Source of the DNA: Symmetrospora coprosmae
Lineage: Eukaryota; Basidiomycota; Cystobasidiomycetes; Symmetrosporaceae
NCBI GenBank assembly: GCA_008802785.1
Contig: VUYT01000001.1
Span: 248,001 to 312,000, forward strand
DNA length: 64,000 nt
Direction: 5' to 3'
This document shows positions 22,901 to 34,500 of the stretch, piece after piece. The notes under the pieces are model-generated. The model saw only the letters and a program-made list of their open reading frames with translations, made no database searches and was not told where the DNA came from. The position numbers and the translations under genes were made by a program. Every line of letters starts with the position of its first letter. Within the stretch, counting starts at the first letter, position 1.

Positions 22901-25890
22901 TGATGCGCAAGCGCAATAAGAAGGGCGCATTCAGGACTGTCGCTCAACGGCACAAGGAGCAGCTCAACTCGCTCATGGCTCAATTGCGCGACACTCAGCC
23001 ACACTTCGTTCGTTGCATCGTGCCCAACGAGAACAAGCGGCCTGGGCAGGTGAATGTCCCGCTAGTGTTGGATCAGCTCCGGTGCAACGGTGTTCTCGAG
23101 GGCATCCGAATCGCGCGACTGGGCTACCCAAATCGACTGCCCTTCATCGAGTTCCGGCAGCGGTACGAGGTGCTCACGCCTGGCATCATTCCGAAAGGAT
23201 ACATGGACGGACGCAAGGCATGCCAGAGAATGACCGAGGCGCTCGAGCTGGACTCGGTCGCATTCCGCATCGGACTCAACAAGATCTTCTTTAAAGCTGG
23301 TGTGCTGGCCGACCTCGAGGAGCGGCGGGACGAGCTGCTGTACGACATCTTCAGCCGGCTGCAGGCGCGCTGCCGGCGATACGTGGGCGAGCGGCGGTTC
23401 CGCAAGCAGCTCAATCGCGAGCAGGCCATCCGGACGGTGCAGCGCAACGCGCGCATCTACCTCGAGCTCAAAGCGTGGCCGTGGTGGCCGCTGTACACGC
23501 GCGTGCGCCCCCTCCTCGCCGCGACACGCACGGACGAGGCGCTGCGCCGCAAAGAGGCCGAGCTCCGCCTGATTCAGGAGCGCGCGCAGCGCGACACTGA
23601 AGAGCGCGCAAAGCTCGAGCAGTTGCAGCTCACGCTAGAGAGCGAGCGTAGGCGCGTGCAGGACGCGCTTGATAGCGAGCGCGCCCTTCATGCCGACAAG
23701 GACCAGCTCCTTGCGCGCTCCAAAGAGCGCGAGGCCGAGCTGGAAGACGAAGCTGCAGCGATGCAGGCCGATCTCGACACGCTCGATTCGCAGCTTGAGC
23801 GCGCGCTGGCATCTCAGCAGGCTGGAGAGGCACGGTACGACGACCTCAAGGCTGCATTCGATGAGGCAGCTGCGCATGTGGCTTCGCTTGAGGCGCAATC
23901 GCAGATCCACAAAAGTCGAGAAGCAGCGCACGAGAAAGAGCTTGGGGCACGTACTGCAGAAGTGCAGACGCTCTCGGATGCTAGGTCGGCACTTGCGAAA
24001 CAGCTAGAGGCAGCTCAGCGGACGATACGCGAGCGCGAAGAGGACGGTCAGCGGGCGAACGCGCGCCTTGAGATCGCCCAGGCGGATCTTCAGGGCAAGC
24101 TCTCCATTATCCTGAAGGAGAAGGAGAACCAATCAGCCCGAGCGAGTGGGCTTGAAGATCAGAAGCGCGCGGCTGAGCAGAAGCTGGGCGACCTGCAGCG
24201 GTCCCTGCAGGATCTGCAGGCGGCTGACAAGCGGCGCGAGGCCGAGCAAGCCGCTCTGCAGAGCCAGATTGCTGCATTACAGAAGCAGAGGGATAGCTCG
24301 GCGACCGAATTGTCTGAGCTACGTGTGAAGCTCGAATCGAAAGACAAGCAGCTGAGGGATGCCGCTTCCGAGACGAGCCGCGTCGAGCAGGCGAAGAGCA
24401 AGCTCGAACAGGAGCTGGACGCTCTCAAGGCGCTCGTCCAGGCAAAGACATCCGAGGATAGCAAGCAGGAGGAGATGGCGACCATCAAGGAGCGGGAGAT
24501 TGGGGACCTGCGGTCACAGATCACCTCGCTCACCTCGGAACTTAGCATATCATCGCGGCAGAATACGGAGAAGATGAACACCCTGCGTTTGGAGGTGAGT
24601 GCCCTTCTGAAATCCTCAGCATATTTCCGCTAACGCGTGTGTGCATTTGTATTATATTCACAGGTCGAGTCTGCCAAGCAGCGGGCCGCCTCGGCTAGCA
24701 CGTCGCTCTCCGAGGCCAAGCAACAAGTCAAGACGCTTACGAGCCGCTTGTCGGATACTGAGCGATCTTTGACAGCGGCAGAGCAATTGGCCAAATCGAG
24801 CGAGAGCGAGCTGCGCCTGCTCAAGAGCAAGTCCTCGGAAGTTGAGGGTCAGCTTGCAACGATACGGCGAGAGCGGGATCACCTTGAGCAGCGCGCGTCC
24901 ACCGCTCAGGCCAAGCTTCAGAGCCTCGAGGATCGGGCATTGCAGGCCGAGCGGGACCGGGCGTCATGGGAACGCGAGATGACGGCCCTGGGCGACCAGC
25001 TCGAAGCCGAGATGACGAAGCGCATTCAGCTCGAGAAGAGCCACAAGGCCGTCACGAGCGAGATTGACGGGTTGCAAATGCGCCTGGTGGAGCAGGATCA
25101 GTATATCAAAGGACTTCGGAGGGAGCTCCGCGACAAGGAGGCAGAACTGGCAAAGTCGATCTCGCTGCAAGACAAGACAATCGTTGAGCATGTGCACGTC
25201 CTGGAGGAGGCGAAGCGGTATACGGACAAGCAGCTTTCCGAGTGCGTGCACTTGACCGGCTCCCCTGCCTGCGATGCAAGCTGACGCTGACGCCGGGCCC
25301 TCTCCCTTCTGCGCAGAACGCAAGCCCGGCTAGCGTCCATCACCCAGTACAGCCGGACATTGGAAAAGACAAAGACGCGCCTGCAGGCCGAGCTCGAAGA
25401 CCTGACTGTGCACAACGAGCGCGAGCGGATGGACGAGCGTGCCATGGAGAAGGCGTTCCGGAAGGTGGAAGAGCAAGCCGAGAAGGCCAACAAGCGACTT
25501 CAGCAGGAGGAGCGGATGCGGCAGGTTGCTGAGCAGGACGTTGCTCGTCTGACGGCCGAGGTGGCCCGTCTGCGTGCTGGATCGGCGAATGGGGCCAGCT
25601 CGCCCGGGGTTGGCGGGCTCGCCTCGAACGGGATTCAGCGGAGCAAGAGCGCCTTCGAGAACATCCCTCCTCCTTCCTCGCCAGTTGATGGACAACATAC
25701 GGTCAACGGAGTCCAAACGAAGCGCGGCCTCATCGCCGAGCTCGAGAAGGGGACCATCTACTCGAAGGACGGCAGCAAGGATGATGCGCTCCGGGGCAGG
25801 ATCCTCCGCGAGCTCACGGCAGCCAACCGTGATCTGGCATCGTCAATGGATGCAACACTGATGCGGGGTCACGGCGTCGGCCGGCGCTGA
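19926..25890 (+). CDS. Type II myosin heavy chain
   Basis: Conventional two-headed myosin, in fungi the motor of the cytokinetic ring. Predicted 1695 residues from exons 19926-20321, 20411-20458, 20601-20696, 20811-20886, 20973-21081, 21171-21429, 21514-21676, 21740-21843, 21910-24594, 24664-25241 and 25317-25890. The N-terminal SH3-like piece reads [20 protein letters not shown]. Motor motifs: P-loop [13 protein letters not shown] near residue 242, switch I NNNSSRFGKF, switch [18 protein letters not shown], and [14 protein letters not shown]. The neck includes [20 protein letters not shown] and [14 protein letters not shown], a class II signature. The remaining roughly 740 residues are heptad-rich coiled coil with no cargo-binding globular tail, excluding classes V and I. 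The N-terminal 100 residues are Gln/Ser/Gly-rich. Confidence 0.95.
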
Positions 25891-26889
25891 CGATGGCCTT
25901 GACTGGACCTCTTCTTGCTTGTTCTGATCTGTGCAGTTTGGCATTGGCTTGCTTTTTCTAGGTCTCTTCTAGTTGTTGTACGCATACGCGCTTATAGTAA
26001 TACAGATGGAAGACAGCCCTCGTACAGTCTGCTGTGCAGCATGCGCCTCCGGGATACCTGTCCTTGCCGAATCGCATCGTCGTGCTGGGTGCGACCTGGT
26101 CCTGCTCGCGTGGCAGACTGGGAAGGTTCTGCTTACGTGAACGACGGCTGGAACGGCGGCCGGAGCGGAGGCGGCAGCGGAGATTACACGGAGATAGAAA
26201 AGGGGGGCCATCCATGAAGCTGCAAAGACGGCACGGCGAGCCGCAACGGCAAAGGCTGTGCAGACGCGCCGTAGAGCATACACGGGGCGCATACTTACTC
26301 GCGCATTGATCTCAGTCGTCAGCATTTGCGGATATTGCTCCGCTCACGCACGCCCACTTCGGCCTGCTCTCTCTCTATTTTTGTGGGTACCCGGCACAGG
26401 GGACCCCCATCGCTCTGGAATCCGCAGCAGCGAAGACCTCTTTCACTTCTGCACCACCGCCCGCCATCACAAAACACGGTAGGCATCGTCTCGAATCGCA
26501 ACGCTCTGTAGAGTTGGCTTGAGCGTCCTAGCAAGCGCGAGGCGGTCACAGATCCAATATCGTGGTCGTCCGCGAGGTCGTGTGTCTTCTCGCGAGTGCC
26601 AGTCGGCCTGGAACGCTGCCCAGAGTAAAGACAGGGTCGTAACGGGTGCCGATAATAGGACGCCTCGAAGGCAAGGGGAGGGGTGAGGGAGCAGGGTATT
26701 CAACAGTACACAGAGCAGAGTCTGCGGGAGACGATCAGCTGCCGTCGCATACTGCTAGACCTGGCTATCTGGCTGGGCTTGGTTGTGTGACTGGACCCGA
26801 AAGACGTCAGCAGAGCAGATCAGATTTCGAGACGGTAACTGCGGCCCTCTCAGCGCGCGACACGATACATAGTCCCCCACCCAGCCAAG
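25891..26889. other. Intergenic, myosin 3' end and zinc-finger gene promoter
   Basis: About 1 kb. It should hold the myosin 3' UTR and the promoter and leader of the zinc-finger gene. No exon, RNA gene or repeat stands out. Confidence 0.55.
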
Positions 26890-28581
26890 ATGGCCTCCCT
26901 AGGATTGCGCCTCGACACCAATGCGCTCACCCTGAACCCGCTCGGGGCCGACTACGATGCAAAGACACCCACGGCCAAGCTGTGCGCGCAAGGACGCGGC
27001 CTTGGCCTCGCCAGAATGGCAGCAGACGGAGGAGAACAGGCTGGCAGGAACGACAGCTTCAGCATCATAGACGACGACCGCTTTAGCGTGTACGAGGCCG
27101 CTGTCGCTTCGCGAAGCAGGAGCAGCAGCACGAGCGTGAGCAGCGGTCACGTCGCCGAGCCACCGCGGGGCACCGTCGGGCATCCGCGTCCAATGCCATT
27201 CGTGCACCAGCCACAAGCAGCACAGATGCAAGGCCCTGTGCCACTCGTATCTGCAGCCTCAGGCATGACCCAGCTTCCGCAATACTACCCATACGTCGGA
27301 CACGTCCAGCAGCCGACCCAGCAGTACTACGCACTTCAGCCTGCTGGCATCGACCTTGGTAGCTATGTGCCGACGGAGGACACCTCGGGACAGTTCCAGC
27401 AGATGGGCCAGCCAGCTATCTGGCAGCAATCGCAGTATCACATGCATCCAGTGCAGCCCAACAGCTTTGCACCCCAGCCTCATACTGCGTACGAGAACGG
27501 CGGACCGGCACCTCAACTACCTTACGCCGCGAGTGACACCTTCGACACGCTGGGGATCTATGCCCCGGGCAAGCAGTACCCCATCGGTCTTCACCCGCAG
27601 CCCTACTTTGCAGGTATTGACTTCGAGGAGCAGCAGCACCTTCAGCAGCAGTTCGACAATCCAAACTCCGTCGAATCCTTCCTCAATTACGGGAACCTGC
27701 CTGCCGCTTCTGTGGGAACTGCACACAGACGTGCGTACAGTACCTCGGGCGACTCTGTCGCTTCGAGCGTTTCGTCGATCTCGCCGGATGGTCTTTCCGA
27801 TTCGGCCAGTCTTACGAGTTCGGATGAGCTGCACAGCAACTACGGGCATGGGGCCGACGCCACCTTCCAGCTACCGGCGGGCTTCGCTCCGCTTCACGCG
27901 GCGAGCACGCTGGTCGAGGACGTTGCTGCGCTCTCAACGGTCAGCTGCTTGCCCGCTCCCGCTCAGACCATCGTCGAGCCAACCGTCCACATCGAGGGCA
28001 CCACCCACAAACCGCCTGTCTCGACTGTGCGATCGACACGCAAGCTTTCCATCAGCTCAGCGCTCAGTAGCGCCAGTGCTCGCAGCGGGAGCACCAGCAC
28101 GGGAAGCAGCGAAGGCAGCTCATTCGAAGGCAGCGATAGCGAGCGACCGGCCAAAGCGGCCAAGCGGAGCGCCAAACAGGCGAGCGTCGACGGTGGCTCC
28201 GACTCTGCGGAGAAGAGCAAATCCAAGAACTGGGTGTGCAGCTACCCTGACTGCGGCAAGGCATTCGGCAGGAATTTCAACCTTGCTACTCATTACGTGA
28301 GTTCTGCACGTCACTTCCGACTGCTTGTGGTGACTTCAGCTGATCAGTCGATCATGCGGCTACAGAATACTCATCTCGGCATCAAGCCATTCCCGTGCTC
28401 TCACTGCACCAAGTCCTTTTCGCGTCGCCACGATTGCGCCCGACACGTTGCGGCCGTCCACTCAGGCAAGGTCGCTGATGCCGACAGCAGCACTTCGGCT
28501 GGTCCGAGCAATGCTGGTGCACACGCCAACGCCTTGATTCCCTTCGACACGTCGGCCTTTATCGCCAAGGTCGAGGAGTAG
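26890..28581 (+). CDS. C2H2 zinc-finger transcription factor
   Basis: Predicted 540 residues from exons 26890-28296 and 28366-28581. The first 440 residues are Gln/Ser/Pro-rich, probably an activation or regulatory region, and include SSALSSASARSGSTSTGSSE. Basic residues (RPAKAAKRSAKQ) just before the fingers could be a nuclear localisation signal. Finger 1 is CSYPDCGKAFGRNFNLATHY joined to NTH; finger 2 is CSHCTKSFSRRHDCARHVAA then VH. The linker THLGIKPFPC resembles the usual TGEKPF linker. The 69-nt intron lies inside finger 1 between its two zinc-binding His codons. Two tandem C-terminal fingers are a common layout of fungal regulators; targets cannot be inferred. Confidence 0.88.
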   Translation: MASLGLRLDTNALTLNPLGADYDAKTPTAKLCAQGRGLGLARMAADGGEQAGRNDSFSIIDDDRFSVYEAAVASRSRSSSTSVSSGHVAEPPRGTVGHPRPMPFVHQPQAAQMQGPVPLVSAASGMTQLPQYYPYVGHVQQPTQQYYALQPAGIDLGSYVPTEDTSGQFQQMGQPAIWQQSQYHMHPVQPNSFAPQPHTAYENGGPAPQLPYAASDTFDTLGIYAPGKQYPIGLHPQPYFAGIDFEEQQHLQQQFDNPNSVESFLNYGNLPAASVGTAHRRAYSTSGDSVASSVSSISPDGLSDSASLTSSDELHSNYGHGADATFQLPAGFAPLHAASTLVEDVAALSTVSCLPAPAQTIVEPTVHIEGTTHKPPVSTVRSTRKLSISSALSSASARSGSTSTGSSEGSSFEGSDSERPAKAAKRSAKQASVDGGSDSAEKSKSKNWVCSYPDCGKAFGRNFNLATHYVSSARHFRLLVVTSADQSIMRLQNTHLGIKPFPCSHCTKSFSRRHDCARHVAAVHSGKVADADSSTSAGPSNAGAHANALIPFDTSAFIAKVEE

Positions 28582-29703
28582 AGCCAGTACACATTCAGAA
28601 GTGCGATCTAAGCTGGGAGTGACATGGTGAGTCGGTCGGCCAAAGGGCGTAGCGTAGAACTAGCTCGGCCGTTGCTGACTCGGGGTTATCCTTTCCTACA
28701 GCGCGTTCATCGACATGCACTCTCCCTCAGATCTGCAAGAGGATCAACAACATTGCACAACACTTTTTATCGCCCATTTTCCGTCCGCGCACGAGGATCA
28801 GGGAGTCTGCTTCACCATCACGGTCCTTCCATCCTACTCTAAAGGAGCGGGAGTGATGCTCAGCAAATTCGACTAGTGCCCCTCCTTTCGAAATTTCTCG
28901 GGTGCCTTCCTTCCTGCCAATGTTTGCAGACGCACGAAGGACGAGAGACGCCGGACGATGCATTTGGTTACAGCTTCCCGCTTGAAAGACGATGCCTTCG
29001 TGGCCTCGAATCATGCGGCTCGGCCATGACGACGGATAGCACTGGTTGCTCGGAGAGAAGGATCAACGGATACTGGCGAGCGCGCTTTGGCAGCCGAGAG
29101 CTACAGGCAGGAAGGACGGAGTTCGACTTGTTTTCAATGCAGCAGGCCCGAGCCGCACACGAAGCATCTGGCTCTCAGATCTTTGTGCTACGTTTCCCGA
29201 TCTGCCGCGCTGTCTTGGTCTGTCCCTAGAGTGCCCGATCCCGCCCTACGCCTCCTTCACCTCCCAGATACACCTGCTTCCATCCACCTTCACCGACCGC
29301 TGCTTCTGTACCTCTCCCTCCTCGTCTCTAACACATATACAGCTCAGCTCGCATCACACTATAGTCGTGGCTTATTGTGCCTAGTCTTCACCGCCTTGCG
29401 TCTGCTGAAACTAGGTCAATGCACATATACGGCTGGACGCATCAGACTCGACTGCTCGCGCGGAATCTGCTGCAATCACGATCCGTTTCAGGAATCGCGA
29501 CGTTGTCATCGCTGTTCCCATCTCAGTACCTGTCAGCCTTCTTGCCTGTGATGACCCGAAGGTACTCGTGACGTCGACGAACGGGATAAGAACCGCCAAA
29601 GGCTTTCCTTCCTCACAACTCCTCATACAGCGACCCGTCTCAGCAGAGCTAAAACCCGGCGATCGTTTCGGGGCAGTCCAACGCATACCTACGCACGCTC
29701 GCG
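28582..29703. other. Intergenic region of about 1.1 kb
   Basis: Lies between two genes on the same strand. Several short open frames on both strands look like chance: no domain, no compatible splice sites, and unlike neighbouring coding sequence. A small unrecognised gene cannot be excluded. Confidence 0.45.
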
Positions 29704-31461
29704 ATGTCGCTTCTCGAACTGCACTTCCTGGGGACTGGGACATCCGGATGCCTGCCGGCGATATCGTGCCTGACGGACCGAGCGAATGGCTGCGACTGCT
29801 GCATATCGACAACGCGTCCGGGACCAGAGGGCAAGAAGAATGTCCGCCGCAATACCAGCGCCGTCTTGAGAGTCAAGCCGCATGGCTCCAACACGCGCGA
29901 GGAGGACGTCAAGTGGGTCGGTCGTGAGATTACACCAGAGGCTCGACCGTGCATCGCAGTAACAGCATGGATCGCCTCATGCACCAGGACTATCCTTATA
30001 GATTGCGGCAAGTCTTTCCTGACGAGCGCCCTCGAATGGTTTCCACAGAAGGGATTCCGCAGGATCGACGCGCTTGTGAGGGAACGGGCAGGCGTGCGCC
30101 GCTGACTTCAGGCTGCATACTGACACAGCGCTCCCCAGATCATCACGCATCCGCATAGGTAGGCTGGTGCTGGTGCGATCTATGCGGCATCGCGAAATGC
30201 TGACCCTAAAGCTCGGATTCATTCCGCGCCGCAGCGATGCAATGTCTGGACTGGACGATCTGCGGGGTATGACGCTGTCTGCTACAGTCCGTAGCCGAAG
30301 ACAAAGCTTGACGTGCACGCGGTTCCAGGCTGGACTCTCGGTGGCGCTATACAGGACACGATGGACATCTATACGACGCAGAGCACATTTCAAGAACTTG
30401 AAAGAGTGGGCATGCTGTACTCACACCTGCTAAGTGCTCCACACACTAATAAGGATCTCCAGACATATCCCTATCTAGTTTCAGCACACCTTGCGACCGG
30501 TGGAGGTGACGTACCTGCCATGAATTACAAGATCTTTGACGAGTCTCGCCCATTCGAAGTGTGCGGCATCAAGGTCACTCCGCTCCCGGTTCATCACGGC
30601 ATCTACTTCACGAAGAAGGAGCCGTACTACTGCCTCGGCTTCCTCTTCAATCGTGCGCTAGCGTACATTAGCGACGTCTCGTATATTCCCGAGGAGACTT
30701 GGCGGCTGCTTGAAGGCGTCGATACGCCAGCGATACAAGTTTTGCAGAGTGGAGGTGTCAACGCAAGCAAGGCCTCCAGAGTAGTCAAGGAGGAAGCCAA
30801 GGAGACTCTGACAGATGGCGATGGCAACGGGAATGCGGCAGATCAACCTGTACCCCACCAAGGTCGGGTCCAGCCTGTACCAAAGCACAAGCAATCGCCG
30901 CCTCCAATCCTCATCATCGACTGCTTGAGAGTGTATCCCCACACATCGCACTTTGGGTGGGTCTCTGGCTATAACGACTGAGGTTTGCGGGCTCGAGCTG
31001 ACATTATCCCGCTCGACTAGATTCGGACAAGCGATTGCGACTGCCAGACGCCTAGGTCCAAGCAAGACCTACATGATGGGCTATGCTCACCGGTGGGTCT
31101 GCCCTATCATTGCCAAACTCAGCACATCCGCGCACTGATGTAGTGCTGCCAACCCATCCGTAGGGTTCTGCATTCGACTTGGCAGGCAATCAGCCTTGCT
31201 GTCGAGCAAGGCGAGCGACCAAAGCATCCCCCCAAAGTTGTATCAGGTGGCTTGCAAGCAGAAGCTGGCAACCTCTCTTTCGGCGCCTTCAACCCCAAGA
31301 TGCGACACAGCGAAGATCCGGCGGAACTCAAGGAGATTGCGCTCTCAGTCATGGAGGAGTGGGAAGGCGGGCCAAAAGAGCCACTGTGGACCAGGCCTGC
31401 TTATGACGGTCTGGCTCTGTTCGTTGACGAACGGACGGGCGAATGTTGGGATGACGCTTAG
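29704..31461 (+). CDS. Metallo-beta-lactamase-fold hydrolase (PhnP-like cyclic phosphodiesterase group)
   Basis: Predicted 454 residues from seven exons: 29704-30075, 30139-30158 (20 nt), 30235-30266, 30329-30405, 30463-30956, 31021-31092 and 31164-31461. It starts LELHFLGTGTSGCLP, the first strand of the fold. TILIDCGKSF precedes the metal motif THPHSDAMSGLDDLR, assembled across three exons. Also typical are GWTLGGAIQDTMDIY, GIKVTPLPVHHG, LAYISDVSYIPEETW (metal Asp), CLRVYPHTSHFGFGQAI and YMMGYAHR. Bacterial PhnP cleaves phosphoribosyl 1,2-cyclic phosphate; fungal members of this group are mostly uncharacterised. The motif reads HxHxDA where many family members have HxHxDH. The exon 5/6 join was set to give HFGFGQAIATARR, matching the family spacing. 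Convergent with RNA14. Confidence 0.87.
30139..30158 (+). other. 20-nt microexon of the metallo-hydrolase gene
   Basis: Encodes most of the metal-binding THPH element. It lies between a CCCCAG acceptor and a GTAGGC donor in phase 0/phase 2. Skipping it would shift the frame. Confidence 0.7.
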
Positions 31462-31563
31462 CCATGAGATTTGGCAGTCAGTATATCGGTGCTAGCTTTA
31501 ACTCAGCTTGTGCCCCTCTCGCTGCTATGTATACACCATGCTGCGGCAGCCTTGCCAACGTCT

Positions 31564-34500
31564 TCATCTGCGACCTCCTCCTCGCGAGTAGTCGGGTGAC
31601 CTACGTCGCGGAGCAGCCCCCATCCTTCTGCGCGGACTGACAGACCGATCTCGCCCTCGGACCGGCGCACCAGCGTGCCCCATTTCTACCCCAGGCGGTA
31701 TGTTAGTCGTCATGAGGAGGTGCAAAAGGTGTTGCCAGTCGAGAATTGGTCCGTGCGCTAACGAGAATGATAGAAATGTCAGCGCCAGCGGGTGTATGCC
31801 AGCAAGGGGGCTGCTCCTCACCTGCAAAGACCGTCTTGCTCGGCAACTGTGCCATCAGCCAGGGAATCGCTTCGGGAAAATCGTCGGTCGGCGTGGCTCT
31901 GCCTGGTCCCACGCGGGCCGGCGAGACAGGTCTGCGCCTATCAGGGCCGAAGTTGCCCCTTCGGCCAGGGGGAGACGGCGAGCGACGTCTCTTGTTCAGC
32001 GGCAGGGGGGGCACAGGAGGACCTCGCCCTCCTCTGCGCTTGTCATCGTTCCCGTCGAGCGACGGCGGGCCAGCGCGGTGCGGGGAAAAGTCGCGCGGCG
32101 CACGCTGCTGATACGGGTTGAGTGGACCAGCACCGGGCGGCGCGACACCCGATGCGAGCGGGTTGGGGACGTTGGGCGGGAAGCCGCCAGTGTGTCCAGG
32201 TGGCGGTTGGGGCACAGGCATGCCCTGCTGCATGGTGCCGGGCGCCATACCTGGCACATTAGCGGGCGGTGTCGGTGTCGGAGAGCTTATGTCGCGTTCC
32301 TTGTTGCTGCGAGACGATGTGCGCTCCTCCTCGCGCCCGAGATCACGGTATGCAATATCATCGAGATCGAGGTACGTGTGTCGCTCTGTAAATCGGTCGA
32401 TGGGCGAGTCTATACACCAAATATCGGTAAGTATCCAATAAGGCAACAATAAGAGCGCACATCCGCCTACCCTCTGGAAATACTTCAGCTAGACGAGCGT
32501 CCAGCTTTTGAATAGCCGTCAGGTCGCCAAACAGATACTCGTGATCCGCCCAGCGTCTCCACAAAGGTCTAGCTTTCTCGGCGGGAATCTTGGCTATGCT
32601 TCTCTCGAATACGGCTCGGGCGTCTGGCAAGAATTACGGTCACCCAGGTACGCGGTAAGGAGAAGATATGGAGCGTCTCGGGACTCACTGCCATCGTCGT
32701 TGACCGACAGGAGGAAGTCCAGGTAGCGAACGACGTAACCGACATCATCGCTGAAGCGCTTCAGCCCCACCTCAAATACATTTGTGGCAATCTTCTGCTC
32801 TTTATTCCAGTGCAGCTCGAGCATGGCCGATGCCTCAAAGACCTGCCACGTCGTGTGCGCGGACTTGCGGGCTCTGCTGAAGACGGCTCTGGCAGCCTGG
32901 ACGCCCTCCGCACGCCGGGCAAAGCGCATCTGCATGATCCAGACATTGGCAGTGAGCCGCTTGAGCTCGTTGAGCTCCTCCGCCTTGCTCTCCGTGATGG
33001 CGGCGCGGATGCTCTCGCGCTCTTGGATCCGGACCGCCTCGCTGACCTCGCCGTCATCGCCGTCGCCATCCTCATGCATGCGCTCGTCTGCGGCTGTTGC
33101 TGCTGCCCGCCGTGCTTTCTCCTCCAACTCGTAGCGCGCTTTGTCGTCCAGGGCGTCGGCAATTTCGACCTGCGTGGCTGCAACCACCCGCTCAATCTCG
33201 GCTTGCAGGCGCTCGACGAGTGCATTGTACACGCGGTGGCATTCTTCGAACGAGCCCTTGCTCTCTTCGGATTCAATGTAGGCGTAATGGAGGAGAAGCG
33301 ATGTTGGGTTTGCCTCCATGCCAGCCCGGTAGAAGCTTGTCGCGTCATCCGATTTGTCGTGTTTCTTTGCGAAGGCTCCCGCTAGGTACCTGAGCCAAAA
33401 GGCAGACAGGGTGTATTTTCAGAGGCTGCTGAGCAAGAACCATGACTTTCGCTTCGAAGCTCACCATATTTCTGGGTAGAAACGCAGCTGCGCGACAGCC
33501 TTGTTGAAGCCGAGGAGGACTCGCCCGCGGATAGCGACAGGGTCACCGAGCTCCATTGGATCCGACTCTTCGTACCGGAGCAAGTCCTTCCAGATCTGGA
33601 TCTGGGTCTTGTCTGTCCTGCTCTCCCAGTCCGGGCGGTGGGGCACGTCCTGCTTCTGCAGCCGGTCGAGGAAGGACTGGATGCGCCGCGAGGCTGCCCG
33701 CGCCGTCATGTAGGCGGGCGAGCGCTCCTGCAGGAACCGCTTTGCCGTCGCGCGATTGAGGCCGTTCTCGAATGCGTCGTAGTCGCGCCAGATCTGCTCG
33801 ACACTACCGAGCGGGATAACCACCGCGCGCTGGTACGTCTGCCGCAGCTTGTCCATTTTTTGCTGCGCCTCCCACGTACCGGCAACCTGCGGATGTGTAA
33901 TACATGATCAGGCTGGCACAGCCAAAGCACGCGGCGGCTAGGCGCGAGCAGTAGCAAGAGCAAGCACTCACCTCGCCTTCCTTCAAGAACTCAATGTAGT
34001 CGTGCCAGATGCTGCCCGCCTCGATGTCCGTGCCGACGTGCGCGAGGGAAAACTCGAATGCCTTTGTGATGATGTCGCGGGCTAGCGCTGCGCGCTCTGG
34101 ACTGGACCGGTCAATCGGGTTTGTGCGCCGGATGTACGTGAGGTAGAACTGCCAGAGCGCGACCGAGGGGGACTTGCGGAGGCACTGTCCAAAGATGGCG
34201 TTCACGCGCTCGTTGTTGCCGTGCGAGAGCTCGAGATCGGCAAAAGCTATCCACTCTCTCGCCTGTACCGCGGAAACCCACGCCGAGGCAAGCCGCGACC
34301 AAGTGGTGGCCGAGCCGTGCGAGCGCAGGAGGCAACGAGCATGGCACAGCGTACGTTCGCGCGACCGCGTCGTTACGTGCCAGACGTTGGTATTAGAGCA
34401 GCCGGCAAGAAGGGCGAGGAGGTGTGGTCAGGTCCAGGATGGCAGAGAGGGGTTGAGAGGGAGAAGCAAAGATGTCTCAGATACTGTGCAATCGGTAAGT

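Noticed and set aside
28582-29703. Small genes in the 1.1-kb gap before the metallo-hydrolase
   Set aside because: Open frames on both strands look random in composition and lack splice partners or domains.
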